Source: an uncultured Erysipelotrichaceae bacterium (GTDB lineage: Bacteria > Bacillota_I > Bacilli_A > RFN20 > CAG-826). From it: a DNA stretch of 47,709 nt. The position numbers and the translations under genes were made by a program. A model generated the notes under the pieces. That model was not told where the DNA came from. It was given only the letters and a program-made list of their open reading frames with translations, and did not search any database. Every line of letters starts with the position of its first letter. The stretch's first letter is position 1. Shown piece after piece: positions 7,992-15,624 of the stretch. The stretch is taken from positions 1-47,709 of the forward strand of contig CAMYZF010000001.1 in assembly GCA_947303755.1 (NCBI GenBank), written 5' to 3'.

Positions 7992-8046
7992 CATGCGCGC
8001 TATTCAAGGTTAATAGCAGCGCGTGCGACCCCCTCTTTCAGGGTGT
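7992..8046 (+). other. Two consecutive strong hairpins downstream of the GNAT gene
   Basis: CATGCGCGCTATT (7992-8004) pairs over 13 bp with AATAGC-A-GCGCGTG (8012-8025), with one bulged A and a 7-nt loop. A second stem, ACCCCCT/AGGGTGT (8028-8046), follows directly. It is much more GC-rich than its surroundings. There is no T run, and the next promoter's -35 begins at 8046. It may be a 3'-end stabiliser, a factor-dependent terminator or a small RNA. Confidence 0.5.
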
Positions 8047-8073
8047 TGACTTAAGTCATATTTTAGTTATCAT
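8046..8073 (+). promoter_or_regulatory. Promoter of the 6-TM protein gene
   Basis: TTGACT (8046-8051), a 16-nt spacer, and TATCAT (8068-8073). The 10-bp palindrome GACTTAAGTC (8048-8057) overlaps the -35 and could be an operator. The Shine-Dalgarno CGGAGG precedes the ATG at 8097. Confidence 0.6.
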
Positions 8074-8096
8074 TTAGACAATATCGGAGGTTAACT

Positions 8097-8810
8097 ATGG
8101 AAAAAGAAAACAAGAAACAACTTACTCTTAAAATCCTCTTCAATGTTTTATTTTGGGGAGCACTTTGGGGCATTGTTGAAGCCACATTAGGCACAATCTT
8201 ACATTTACCAGCATTTGATGGTGCAGGTATTTATTTAGGTAGTTCAGTTATTATCATTCCTATCGCCTACATCTTAATGGCAAATTGCTATAAGAGAACA
8301 GGTTCATTCTATTCAGTTTATTTGATGGGTGTTTTAGCCGCTATCATGAAACTATCAGTTGGATTCTTTATTGGTTTTATAAACAAAGTTTATATGCCAG
8401 CAATTTACATCGTTGCTGAATCCTTAGCAATGGGTACAGCTTTACTCATCATCAAACCAAAAAATGTCTTATCATTCAAAACTCTTGGCGCGATTGTTGC
8501 TGCTAACACAGTTTATCAATTCTCATACTTAGTGCTTAGAATGATCGATGGCGCTCATAACGCTAACGTGTTTGCTAGTGTTGAAGCCTGGAAGAATGGT
8601 GCTGAACCATACTTATGGACTACCAACTGCATCGCTATCGTTTATACATTTGCTGTTGGCGCAGCCGCCTTTGGTTTATTCAAATTAGCGGAGAGATTTG
8701 ATCTTAAAACCAAATTCAATCTTGATAAGATTATTTATTCTCCAATCACCTCTTCAGTTGCAGTTACCTTAGCGTTTGCGCTTACAATTACGTTGAAATT
8801 ATTCGCATAA
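8097..8810 (+). CDS. Six-TM membrane protein, possibly an ECF-type substrate-binding subunit
   Basis: 237 aa with about six hydrophobic helices and a short polar N-terminus (MEKENKKQ). Helix 1 contains GALWGIVEATLGTILH, with small residues packed as in S-components of ECF vitamin transporters. The general size and topology also fit that class. I cannot assign a subfamily or a substrate, and no ECF ATPase genes are nearby. Well expressed signals surround it: a good promoter, CGGAGG Shine-Dalgarno and a strong terminator. Alternative: an unrelated conserved integral membrane protein. Confidence 0.5.
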   Translation: MEKENKKQLTLKILFNVLFWGALWGIVEATLGTILHLPAFDGAGIYLGSSVIIIPIAYILMANCYKRTGSFYSVYLMGVLAAIMKLSVGFFIGFINKVYMPAIYIVAESLAMGTALLIIKPKNVLSFKTLGAIVAANTVYQFSYLVLRMIDGAHNANVFASVEAWKNGAEPYLWTTNCIAIVYTFAVGAAAFGLFKLAERFDLKTKFNLDKIIYSPITSSVAVTLAFALTITLKLFA

Positions 8811-8828
8811 GCAATAATTATCTTAGAT

Positions 8829-8860
8829 AAAGCGGTTCAATATTGAATCGCTTTTCTTTT
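8829..8860 (+). terminator. Strong terminator of the 6-TM gene, containing the next gene's -35
   Basis: AAAGCGGTTCA (8829-8839) pairs with TGAATCGCTTT (8844-8854) with one G-T pair, followed by TTCTTTT. The 3' arm contains TTGAAT, the -35 of the esterase promoter. Confidence 0.85.
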
Positions 8861-8871
8861 TAAATTATTAT
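8843..8871 (+). promoter_or_regulatory. Promoter of the esterase gene, nested in a terminator
   Basis: TTGAAT (8843-8848), a 17-nt spacer, and TATTAT (8866-8871). The expected start is at about 8878, which is the A of the ATG. This predicts a leaderless mRNA; no Shine-Dalgarno is present. Confidence 0.6.
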
Positions 8872-8877
8872 TTAAAT

Positions 8878-10707
8878 ATGAGTAAACCAGGCAAAATTAT
8901 CTTTTGGATATCTTTTCCATTAACCGCAATTATTACATTGCTTCTTTTGATTTTTTATTTAGATTTAGCTAATGGGCCGTTAGCGATTTTTATTTTAACT
9001 ATAGTCGCATTCGTTTTGATGGCGTCTATTCGAATTATTCTTCGACACAAAAAGTTTGTTATTAGAATGATTCCAACTCTTTCTTTTGTTTTAACTGTTG
9101 CAATCTTGCTTCCATTTGCTAAACCAAGTCTTAAAACTAAGTCGGTAGCTTACTATGATAATCCTGTCAAAACCGAGGTCTTGACCTTAGAAAACGGACA
9201 AGTTCAAGGATTATACAACGAAGATAAAACAGTGGAGATTTACGGGGGAATTCCATATGCAGAGGCTCCTATTGGTGAGCTTAGATGGAAAGAACCTGTG
9301 AATAAAAAGAACTGGGATGGAGTGCTTGATTGCTCTAACTTCGGACCTCGCGCTATGCAAAACGATTCTTCGGCAGTTGTTAACTCTTTAGTAGATCTGT
9401 ATGCTGAAAAAAGTTGGCATCCTGATTTTAAAGAAGGCCATATTGAACCGATGTCAGAAGATTGTTTGAATTTGACGATGTGGAAACCAGCCGGAGATGT
9501 TTCTAATTTACCAATCCTTGTTTATATCCATGGTGGGTCTTTAACTAGTGGTGCAGCTTCATTTGAAGACTATAACGGTGAAGAAGTCGCTAAAAAAGGT
9601 GTCATCATGATCAATGTTCAATATCGTTTAGGTATTTTTGGTTATTTTGCTCATCATGATTTAGCGAAAGAATCTCCAAACGGAACGACTGGTAACTATG
9701 GTTTATTAGATCAAATCAAAGCACTTGAATGGGTTAACAATAACGCTTCCTATTTTGGAGGAGACAAAAACAACATCACAATCGCTGGTGAATCAGCCGG
9801 CTCTTCTAGCGTTTCAGCTATTTGTTCTTCTCCGTTAGCATCTGGAAAATTTAAACGTGCAATCGGCGAATCATCATCTGTAGTAGTGAAAAGGGCGCCA
9901 CACACATTTAGAAAATATGAAGACGCAGTCAAAATGGGTCAACAAATCATGGAAGAAATGAAATGTTCTTCCCTAGAAGAAATGCGCAAACTAGATGCTT
10001 CAAAATTGCTTAATAGCAAATACACAAATTCATCAATGACTGTAGATGGATACGCTTTAACGAAGACTCCTTACGAAGTGTATATGGCTCACGAAAATAA
10101 CGAAGATGAATTGTTGAATGGTTTTAATGTTTTGGAAGCTGATGCTTTTGTGGTGCCACAATATCTATTTAACCCAACCAATAAGAGCAATATTCATGAG
10201 CGATTAGTAGAAACATTTGGTGATGTTTTTGCTTCTCAAATTGAAGAAGTTTATAAAGACAAGATTGAAAAAGATGCATTCTCTGCATTCAATGAAATAT
10301 TCTCTGTTTATTGGTTTATGTATCCACATCATTCTTGGACCAATATGGCTCTTCAAAATGGAGTGAAAGTTTATCGATATCAATTCACCAAAGAGAATGG
10401 ATATTATGGCACTTATCATTCTGGCGAGATGATCTATTGTTATGGCAATGTCAAAAAATCTCCATATTATTACCGTTACAACGAAAGCGATTTAAAATTA
10501 TCCGAAATAATGTTAACTTATTGGACCAACTTTGCGAAAAATGGAAATCCAAATAGTGAGGGTCTACAAAATTGGCCACTTTTCAGTTATGAAAATCCAG
10601 ATATAATTGAGTTAGGAAATAATGTTGGTCCTATCAAGGATCCTTATGGTGATTTATATCCAATCATCGAAGCTTTTATTGATAGCCAAATTATTAATGA
10701 TAAATAA
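8878..10707 (+). CDS. Membrane-tethered type-B carboxylesterase
   Basis: 609 aa. Three N-terminal TM helices (about 8-30, 34-54, 62-82) precede a complete carboxylesterase type B domain (about 100-600). It has GGIPYAEAP, the SEDCLNL motif, the oxyanion YIHGGS, the nucleophile elbow GESAGS with S306, a likely acid E420 and the catalytic H514 in YHSGEMIYCYGN. If the N-terminus is inside, three helices place the esterase outside the cell. It hydrolyses carboxylic esters; the natural substrate is unknown. The N-terminal anchor is unusual for this family. It forms an operon with the lipoprotein gene 17 nt downstream. Confidence 0.85.
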   Translation: MSKPGKIIFWISFPLTAIITLLLLIFYLDLANGPLAIFILTIVAFVLMASIRIILRHKKFVIRMIPTLSFVLTVAILLPFAKPSLKTKSVAYYDNPVKTEVLTLENGQVQGLYNEDKTVEIYGGIPYAEAPIGELRWKEPVNKKNWDGVLDCSNFGPRAMQNDSSAVVNSLVDLYAEKSWHPDFKEGHIEPMSEDCLNLTMWKPAGDVSNLPILVYIHGGSLTSGAASFEDYNGEEVAKKGVIMINVQYRLGIFGYFAHHDLAKESPNGTTGNYGLLDQIKALEWVNNNASYFGGDKNNITIAGESAGSSSVSAICSSPLASGKFKRAIGESSSVVVKRAPHTFRKYEDAVKMGQQIMEEMKCSSLEEMRKLDASKLLNSKYTNSSMTVDGYALTKTPYEVYMAHENNEDELLNGFNVLEADAFVVPQYLFNPTNKSNIHERLVETFGDVFASQIEEVYKDKIEKDAFSAFNEIFSVYWFMYPHHSWTNMALQNGVKVYRYQFTKENGYYGTYHSGEMIYCYGNVKKSPYYYRYNESDLKLSEIMLTYWTNFAKNGNPNSEGLQNWPLFSYENPDIIELGNNVGPIKDPYGDLYPIIEAFIDSQIINDK

Positions 10708-10724
10708 TCTCAAAGGAGAAACTT

Positions 10725-11498
10725 ATGAAAAAGTTTAGATTATTGTCGTTATTATTTATCCCAGCTGCTTTGCTTTCGTCTTGTGATGCCGGCTTTTCTA
10801 TTGGTGGAAACAAAGGAAAAGGCGCAAACATTAAAGGCGAAGTTCAAGTTGAAGAATGGAATGCTGTTTTTGATCCGGTTAACTTTGTTATGCACACCAA
10901 TTTTGTGCATGAAGTTACTCAAACTCTTCCTGATGGAAGAAAAAGGGCATTCGAATTATTCGAAACCAATTATGGCAAGCTTCACGTTAAGCAAGAATAC
11001 TATCTTATGGACGCCGCAGATACAAACGAAAGCGGTGAAGTTAAACACACCCAAGAAGGTTATTGGGAATTTAAGGAAGTCAAAGATCGCACCGCAAGTG
11101 GAACGCTTTATGCAAGAATGGACAATCAGGAACAATTTGTTAAAACAGATTTTGAAGATTTGGGCCTAGATTTCTATATGTTCGCACATTTTGGCCTTTT
11201 CCCCTTGGATTTTGAAAAATGTACTTATGATAGCGAGACAAAGACTTACACTTCCGAATCCATTAGGTTTGATTGGACAGAATATGATGCTCACTCTGGT
11301 TACACAGATATTAAAAACTGTAAAGTTAAATTTAAAAATTCAAAACCACTTTCATACGATTTCGATTTTGAATCAATTTATAGCAGTGGCACTTTGAGTC
11401 TAGCCGCTCACGATTATGGCGAATTTTCCAAATACGGAAAAGCTGATTTTAAAATTCCAGAAGGCGACGAAGTTACTGATAGTACATCAGCTTCCTAG
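10725..11498 (+). CDS. Lipoprotein of unknown function
   Basis: 257 aa. The signal peptide MKKFRLLSLLFIPAALLSSC ends in the lipobox LSSC, with the lipidated Cys at residue 20. A glycine-rich linker follows (GFSIGGNKGKG), then a beta-rich acidic domain with many aromatic residues (for example YWEFKEVKDRTASGTLY and ESIRFDWTEYDAHSGY) and a C-terminal Asp/Ser tail. It looks like an extracytoplasmic beta-sandwich or LolA-like binding domain, but I recognise no family. AAAGGAG gives good translation. Its position right after the surface esterase suggests a shared envelope role. Confidence 0.75.
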   Translation: MKKFRLLSLLFIPAALLSSCDAGFSIGGNKGKGANIKGEVQVEEWNAVFDPVNFVMHTNFVHEVTQTLPDGRKRAFELFETNYGKLHVKQEYYLMDAADTNESGEVKHTQEGYWEFKEVKDRTASGTLYARMDNQEQFVKTDFEDLGLDFYMFAHFGLFPLDFEKCTYDSETKTYTSESIRFDWTEYDAHSGYTDIKNCKVKFKNSKPLSYDFDFESIYSSGTLSLAAHDYGEFSKYGKADFKIPEGDEVTDSTSAS

Positions 11499-11518
11499 TT
11501 TTAACTAAAACTTTAAAG

Positions 11519-11546
11519 AGAATATCTTTTGTGATATTCTTTTTTT
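11519..11546 (+). terminator. Terminator of the esterase-lipoprotein operon, overlapping the next promoter
   Basis: AGAATATC (11519-11526) pairs with GATATTCT (11533-11540), followed by seven T directly touching the next ATG. The 3' arm is also an extended -10 (TG-A-TATTCT, 11532-11540). Confidence 0.8.
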
Positions 11547-12599
11547 ATGTTTTCAAAAGACGGAGTTATCCTTCTTCCTTCCTATCAACCGGAAGAAACA
11601 TTGATTAATCTTTCTAGAGGTTTATCGTTAGAGGGCTTTTTTGTTTTAATCGTCGATGATGGTAGTGGCCCTAAATACCAACACATCTTTGAAGCGTGTA
11701 AAAAGTATGCGACTGTTATTGGTTATGGAAAGAACCAAGGCAAAGGCAATGCGTTAAAATATGGTTTTAAATATTGCTTAGATAATCTTAACGATTATCA
11801 CTACGTCGTTACCGCCGATGGAGACGGACAACATCGTATCGATGATATCTCAAGAGTTTATGAGAGATGCAAGAAACAAAATGTTTCGGTTATCGGAGTG
11901 AGAAAGTTTGATGTTAAAGTACCAATTAAATCAAAGATTGGCAACCAACTTTCCAAATTCAATCAATCTTTAGTCACCAATCGATATATGCACGATAACC
12001 AATGTGGTCTAAGAGGATTTCCTTATACGATTCTTCCAGACATGATTAAAATTTTTGGTTCAAGATATGAATATGAAATGAATGTCTTAACCTTTTTACA
12101 AGTAAAAGAACTTCCATTTCAATGTTTAAGGATTCAAACCATCTATGAAAACAATAATAGTGGTTCACATTTTAGACCAATTGCTGATACGCTTCGTATT
12201 CAAGGATCAATTTTGCTATATGGCCTAGTTAACATCCTTTTGTTTATTGCATTAGCCTTTGCAAACTTCTTTGTTTATAAATATGTTGATTTTAAGCTTC
12301 CAATCAATCTCGAAGTATCAACTTCGCTTTGTTTTGGAGGCTATCTATTAGCAATGCTAATTATTAAATCAATAATTTATCGTCCTAAGTATCTTGCGAA
12401 ACTAGCGTTAAGAGTAGTGCTTTATGAACTTTTAAGATTCATCGCTATTTTGGTAAGTGTCACTCTATTCGTTAGAGTGCTCTCCTTAAATATATTCTTA
12501 ACCTATTTGATTTGTTATGTGCTAACATTATTACCGCGCTATTACCTGGTTAAGGGAATAGGCTTAGTCTATGAAGCTAATATAAATGACGAAAATTAG
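11547..12599 (+). CDS. GT2 glycosyltransferase (polyprenyl-phosphate sugar transferase type) with GtrA-like membrane tail
   Basis: 350 aa. Residues 1-225 are a GT-A fold glycosyltransferase family 2: LIVDDGS (34-40), KNQGKGNALKYG and the metal-binding DGDGQH (D91, D93). Residues about 225-345 carry four TM helices resembling a GtrA domain. This layout is typical of dolichyl/undecaprenyl-phosphate glycosyltransferases that load a lipid carrier and help flip it. A role in surface glycan or lipid modification is likely. The ATG follows immediately after the T run of the previous terminator, 6 nt from the -10 box, so the mRNA would be leaderless. Confidence 0.85.
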   Translation: MFSKDGVILLPSYQPEETLINLSRGLSLEGFFVLIVDDGSGPKYQHIFEACKKYATVIGYGKNQGKGNALKYGFKYCLDNLNDYHYVVTADGDGQHRIDDISRVYERCKKQNVSVIGVRKFDVKVPIKSKIGNQLSKFNQSLVTNRYMHDNQCGLRGFPYTILPDMIKIFGSRYEYEMNVLTFLQVKELPFQCLRIQTIYENNNSGSHFRPIADTLRIQGSILLYGLVNILLFIALAFANFFVYKYVDFKLPINLEVSTSLCFGGYLLAMLIIKSIIYRPKYLAKLALRVVLYELLRFIAILVSVTLFVRVLSLNIFLTYLICYVLTLLPRYYLVKGIGLVYEANINDEN

Positions 12600-12610
12600 G
12601 AGGTATTTAT

Positions 12611-13543
12611 ATGAGTTATGAAGTCGTTCTTGAATCAGCTTGCGATTTAGATGCTGATCTTAGAAAGAAATATGGAGTGTATCCAGAAATCATCCGTGGC
12701 TTTGTTTACGTTCCAGGAAAAGAAGAATTCTTTGCTGATAATGAATACAAAAATTTCTCCAGAGAAGAATATTTCAAAATCGTTAAATCAAAAGCTGGTA
12801 AAGTTCATACTGCTTTTGCCCCATATAATGAATTCGTGAGAGTCATCGAACCAATCTTGAAAGAAGGCAAAGATGCGATTGTCTTTACAATCTCAACTGG
12901 TATAAGTGGAACTTATAATGGTTTCCTTAACTGGGCAAATCTTCTTTTAGATGATTATCCAGATAGAAAGATCGCTATTATCGATACATTAAAATATTCT
13001 GGTGGATGTGGTCTTTTAGCAATCTACGCTGCTCAAAATAGAGAAAAAGGCATGAGCTTTGAAGACAATGTCAATTGGTGCAATGAAAATAGATATTGTT
13101 TACACGAAGCTGGCCCAATGGATGATCTTTCCTTCTTAGCAAAGAACGGAAGACTTTCTGCTGGTAAAGCATTCTTTGGTGGACTTGCAGGCGTGCAACC
13201 ATTCGCAGATTTCACCCGCGATGGTAAAAACGCTCCACTTGGAACCATTAAAGGCGATGCCAAAACCAACGAAATTGCTTTGCAATATTTATTAAAGTTA
13301 GCTAAAGATCTTGATAATCAAGTTGTTATCATTGGTCATTCATCAAGAGAAAAACGTGCTTTACTTTTTAAAGAACAACTTTTGAAAGTTGCTAAACCAA
13401 AAGCTGTTGAAATCGTTCATGTTGGTCAATCTTGCGGTCCAAACATTGGTCCTGGATTATGCGCATACTTTTTCATGGGTGCACCTATCACAGATGGCCG
13501 CGAAGAAGAACTCAAGACCTTCTTAGAACTTAAGGCAAAATAA
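12611..13543 (+). CDS. DegV-family fatty-acid-binding protein (FakB-like)
   Basis: 310 aa, standard DegV length. An N-terminal domain opens with VLESACDLDADL, the family's 'DS.xDL' strand-turn in slightly altered form. ISTGISGTYNGF holds the Thr/Ser residues that contact the fatty-acid carboxylate. FLAKNGRLSAGKAF is the conserved 'L..GRIs' segment, and CGPNIGPG ends the second domain. Such proteins carry an acyl chain to FakA kinase for acyl-phosphate formation; no fakA lies in the window. AGGAGG precedes the ATG. It overlaps the next gene by one base (TAATG). Confidence 0.85.
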   Translation: MSYEVVLESACDLDADLRKKYGVYPEIIRGFVYVPGKEEFFADNEYKNFSREEYFKIVKSKAGKVHTAFAPYNEFVRVIEPILKEGKDAIVFTISTGISGTYNGFLNWANLLLDDYPDRKIAIIDTLKYSGGCGLLAIYAAQNREKGMSFEDNVNWCNENRYCLHEAGPMDDLSFLAKNGRLSAGKAFFGGLAGVQPFADFTRDGKNAPLGTIKGDAKTNEIALQYLLKLAKDLDNQVVIIGHSSREKRALLFKEQLLKVAKPKAVEIVHVGQSCGPNIGPGLCAYFFMGAPITDGREEELKTFLELKAK

Positions 13544-14508
13544 TGGAACCTTGGGCGATTGCGTTAATTGTGTTAGGAGGCTTAATCCTTCTATTCCTTA
13601 TAGGAGTAGTTTTACCAATGCTTTTTATCACACTTCCAATCGCCGAAAAACTTTACAAAGCTCAATGGACTAGGGGAGAACACGCTTTCGAAAGGGGCTG
13701 TTCTGACGCTAGTTTCGATTATCATCTTGATATGTTCAATCAAGGCATGAAGTGGAGAGAAGAAAATCTTCAGTACAAATCAGATGTTGAAGTTACTTCT
13801 TTAAACACCAAATTAGCAGGTGAGTATTTCGATTTCGGATTTAAAAAATCCGTTATCTTAATGCCAGGTAGAACAGAAACCTGTTATTACGCTTGCTATT
13901 ATGCAGAGACATTTAAGAAAGCTGGATTTAACATTTTAACAATCGATCCTAGAGCACACGGCTTATCCGAAGGCAAACTTTTAACCTTAGGTAAGCTTGA
14001 AGGTATTGATTTGATCGAATGGTCAAAATTACTCCATGATCGATTTGGAGTTGAATCGATTGTCTTATATGGTCTTTGTGGTGGTGGAACCGCTTCTTGC
14101 GTTGCTTTAACCAATAAGGATTGTCCTGAATATATAAAAGGATTCATCTCTGATGGAATGTTTTATAGTTTCTTCAATGTCTATCGTAGACACATCATCG
14201 ATGAAAAACATCCAGTCTACCCAGTTATATGGGAAGTTTTAGGAAGGATTAAACGCCGAAACGGCGTTGATCCATACAAGGTGACACCAAAGAATCTTAT
14301 TGACAAAGTCAAGGTTCCTACTTTATTTTTAACTGGGGAGCTCGATAAGTTTGCTGTCCCTAGTGAAGCCACCAAGTTATACAACCTTAGTGGTGCGAAA
14401 TTTAAAAACTTAGTCTTGATTAAGAATGCTCGCCATTCTCACTTAAGATACGATAATACTGTTGATTATGAAAACGCAGTGATCCCATTCTTAGAAGGGA
14501 TTGAATGA
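13543..14508 (+). CDS. Membrane-anchored alpha/beta hydrolase with Cys at the nucleophile position
   Basis: 321 aa. One N-terminal TM (about 5-30) and an alpha/beta-hydrolase domain. The expected GxSxG elbow reads LYGLCGGG, so residue 179 is Cys rather than Ser. D268 (TGELDKF) and H298 (NARHSH) complete a Cys-Asp-His triad. Ser-to-Cys at this place is known in dienelactone hydrolase relatives. The overall family resembles YqkD/FrsA-like membrane-tethered hydrolases found next to degV in Firmicutes. Start and stop are coupled to degV (TAATG). It ends in TGA, supporting the standard code. Substrate unknown. Confidence 0.8.
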   Translation: MEPWAIALIVLGGLILLFLIGVVLPMLFITLPIAEKLYKAQWTRGEHAFERGCSDASFDYHLDMFNQGMKWREENLQYKSDVEVTSLNTKLAGEYFDFGFKKSVILMPGRTETCYYACYYAETFKKAGFNILTIDPRAHGLSEGKLLTLGKLEGIDLIEWSKLLHDRFGVESIVLYGLCGGGTASCVALTNKDCPEYIKGFISDGMFYSFFNVYRRHIIDEKHPVYPVIWEVLGRIKRRNGVDPYKVTPKNLIDKVKVPTLFLTGELDKFAVPSEATKLYNLSGAKFKNLVLIKNARHSHLRYDNTVDYENAVIPFLEGIE

Positions 14509-14518
14509 AAGGAGACTT

Positions 14519-14962
14519 ATGAAAAAAGTTACACCTAAAAAACGTTCATTGTTCAAAAATAAAACACTTATCATCGGTTGTGGTCGACTCGGTTCTTCCA
14601 TGGCGAATAAGTGTTCACTTGAAGGCAAAAACATCGTCGTTGTTGATAAAAACCCTGATGCCTTTGACCGTTTAAGTGATGCTTTCGGTGGTCTTACGAT
14701 GGTTGGTGATGTCACTCACCTCGACTTCTTACAAGAAGCCCATATTTCCACGGCGAAAGAAATTATTATCACTACAGGTGATGATAACATTAATGTCTTT
14801 GTTGCGCATATTGCGAGAAAGATATTTGATGTCCCAGAAATTTATGTTCGTTTGGACAGCCCTGAAAACGAAGTTCTACTTAAAGGCTTAGCGATTAAGG
14901 CAATCTTCCCATTCGAACTTTCATATGACAAATTCAATGTGCTTAGAGGAGGACGCAAATAA
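14519..14962 (+). CDS. TrkA-type RCK_N protein (NAD-binding half), K+ uptake regulator
   Basis: 148 aa from ATG 14519 (AAAGGAG upstream). A TTG at 14501 lies within the preceding gene's end and is not preferred. It is a single RCK_N Rossmann domain with LIIGCGRLGSS (glycine loop 20-25), VVVDKNPDAF with the acidic ribose-binding Asp, and a GDVTHLDFL segment. It lacks an RCK_C domain. It probably binds NAD(H)/ATP and gates the TrkH channels encoded downstream. TAATG overlap with the next gene shows translational coupling. Confidence 0.85.
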   Translation: MKKVTPKKRSLFKNKTLIIGCGRLGSSMANKCSLEGKNIVVVDKNPDAFDRLSDAFGGLTMVGDVTHLDFLQEAHISTAKEIIITTGDDNINVFVAHIARKIFDVPEIYVRLDSPENEVLLKGLAIKAIFPFELSYDKFNVLRGGRK

Positions 14963-15624
14963 TGAAAATCGTTATTGCAGGCGGTTATCAAGCTGCTGAC
15001 TATATCATTAAAAAATTCAAAACAACTTCCAACAAGCTCATTGTTATCAATGAATCTAGAGAAGTTGCTCAATATTTGACTAAGTCAAATCAAATCCCAG
15101 TTTTCTATGGTGAACCTTACAAATACTTCGTCTTAGAAGAAGCAAATGTTGAAGACGCTGATATCTTTGTTGCTTTAAGCAAAATCGATACAGATAACTA
15201 TATTTCTTGCTTACTTGCCAAGAAAGTTTTTAACGTCAAGAAATGTATTTGTATCGTTAACAACCCGAAGAACGTTGATGTCTTCCGTGATCTTGGAATT
15301 GATTCAGTCGTTTCTTCCACTCAACTTTTAGCGACATCCGTTATGAACGAATCTTCTTTAGAAGATTTAATCAAAACCATGTCCTTGGAAGATGAAAAAA
15401 TTGTTTTAACTGAAGTGGTGATGAAAGCTACTTACGAAATCGTTAACAAACGTATTGCGGATATTAATTTCCCTAAGACCGGAAATATTTCCTGCATTTA
15501 CCGTAAGCCAAGCGTTATCATTCCAAATGGTTCCACGATTATTCTTCCAAAGGATAAGTTATTAGTGGTTACCACCCCAAATCATCAAAAAGAAGTTTTA
15601 GCTTTTATCCAAAAGAGTAAATAA
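14962..15624 (+). CDS. TrkA-type RCK_N plus RCK_C protein with degenerate glycine loop
   Basis: 220 aa. Residues 1-130 are an RCK_N fold whose nucleotide loop is degenerate: MKIVIAGGYQAADYI instead of GxGxxG. Residues about 135-218 are an RCK_C (TrkA_C) domain ending in a DKLLVVTTP strand; such domains can bind c-di-AMP. Together with the upstream single-domain protein it makes a split, asymmetric RCK pair: one subunit with an intact nucleotide loop and one with the C-domain. It probably forms the cytoplasmic ring under TrkH. TAATG overlap with trkH1. Confidence 0.85.
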   Translation: MKIVIAGGYQAADYIIKKFKTTSNKLIVINESREVAQYLTKSNQIPVFYGEPYKYFVLEEANVEDADIFVALSKIDTDNYISCLLAKKVFNVKKCICIVNNPKNVDVFRDLGIDSVVSSTQLLATSVMNESSLEDLIKTMSLEDEKIVLTEVVMKATYEIVNKRIADINFPKTGNISCIYRKPSVIIPNGSTIILPKDKLLVVTTPNHQKEVLAFIQKSK

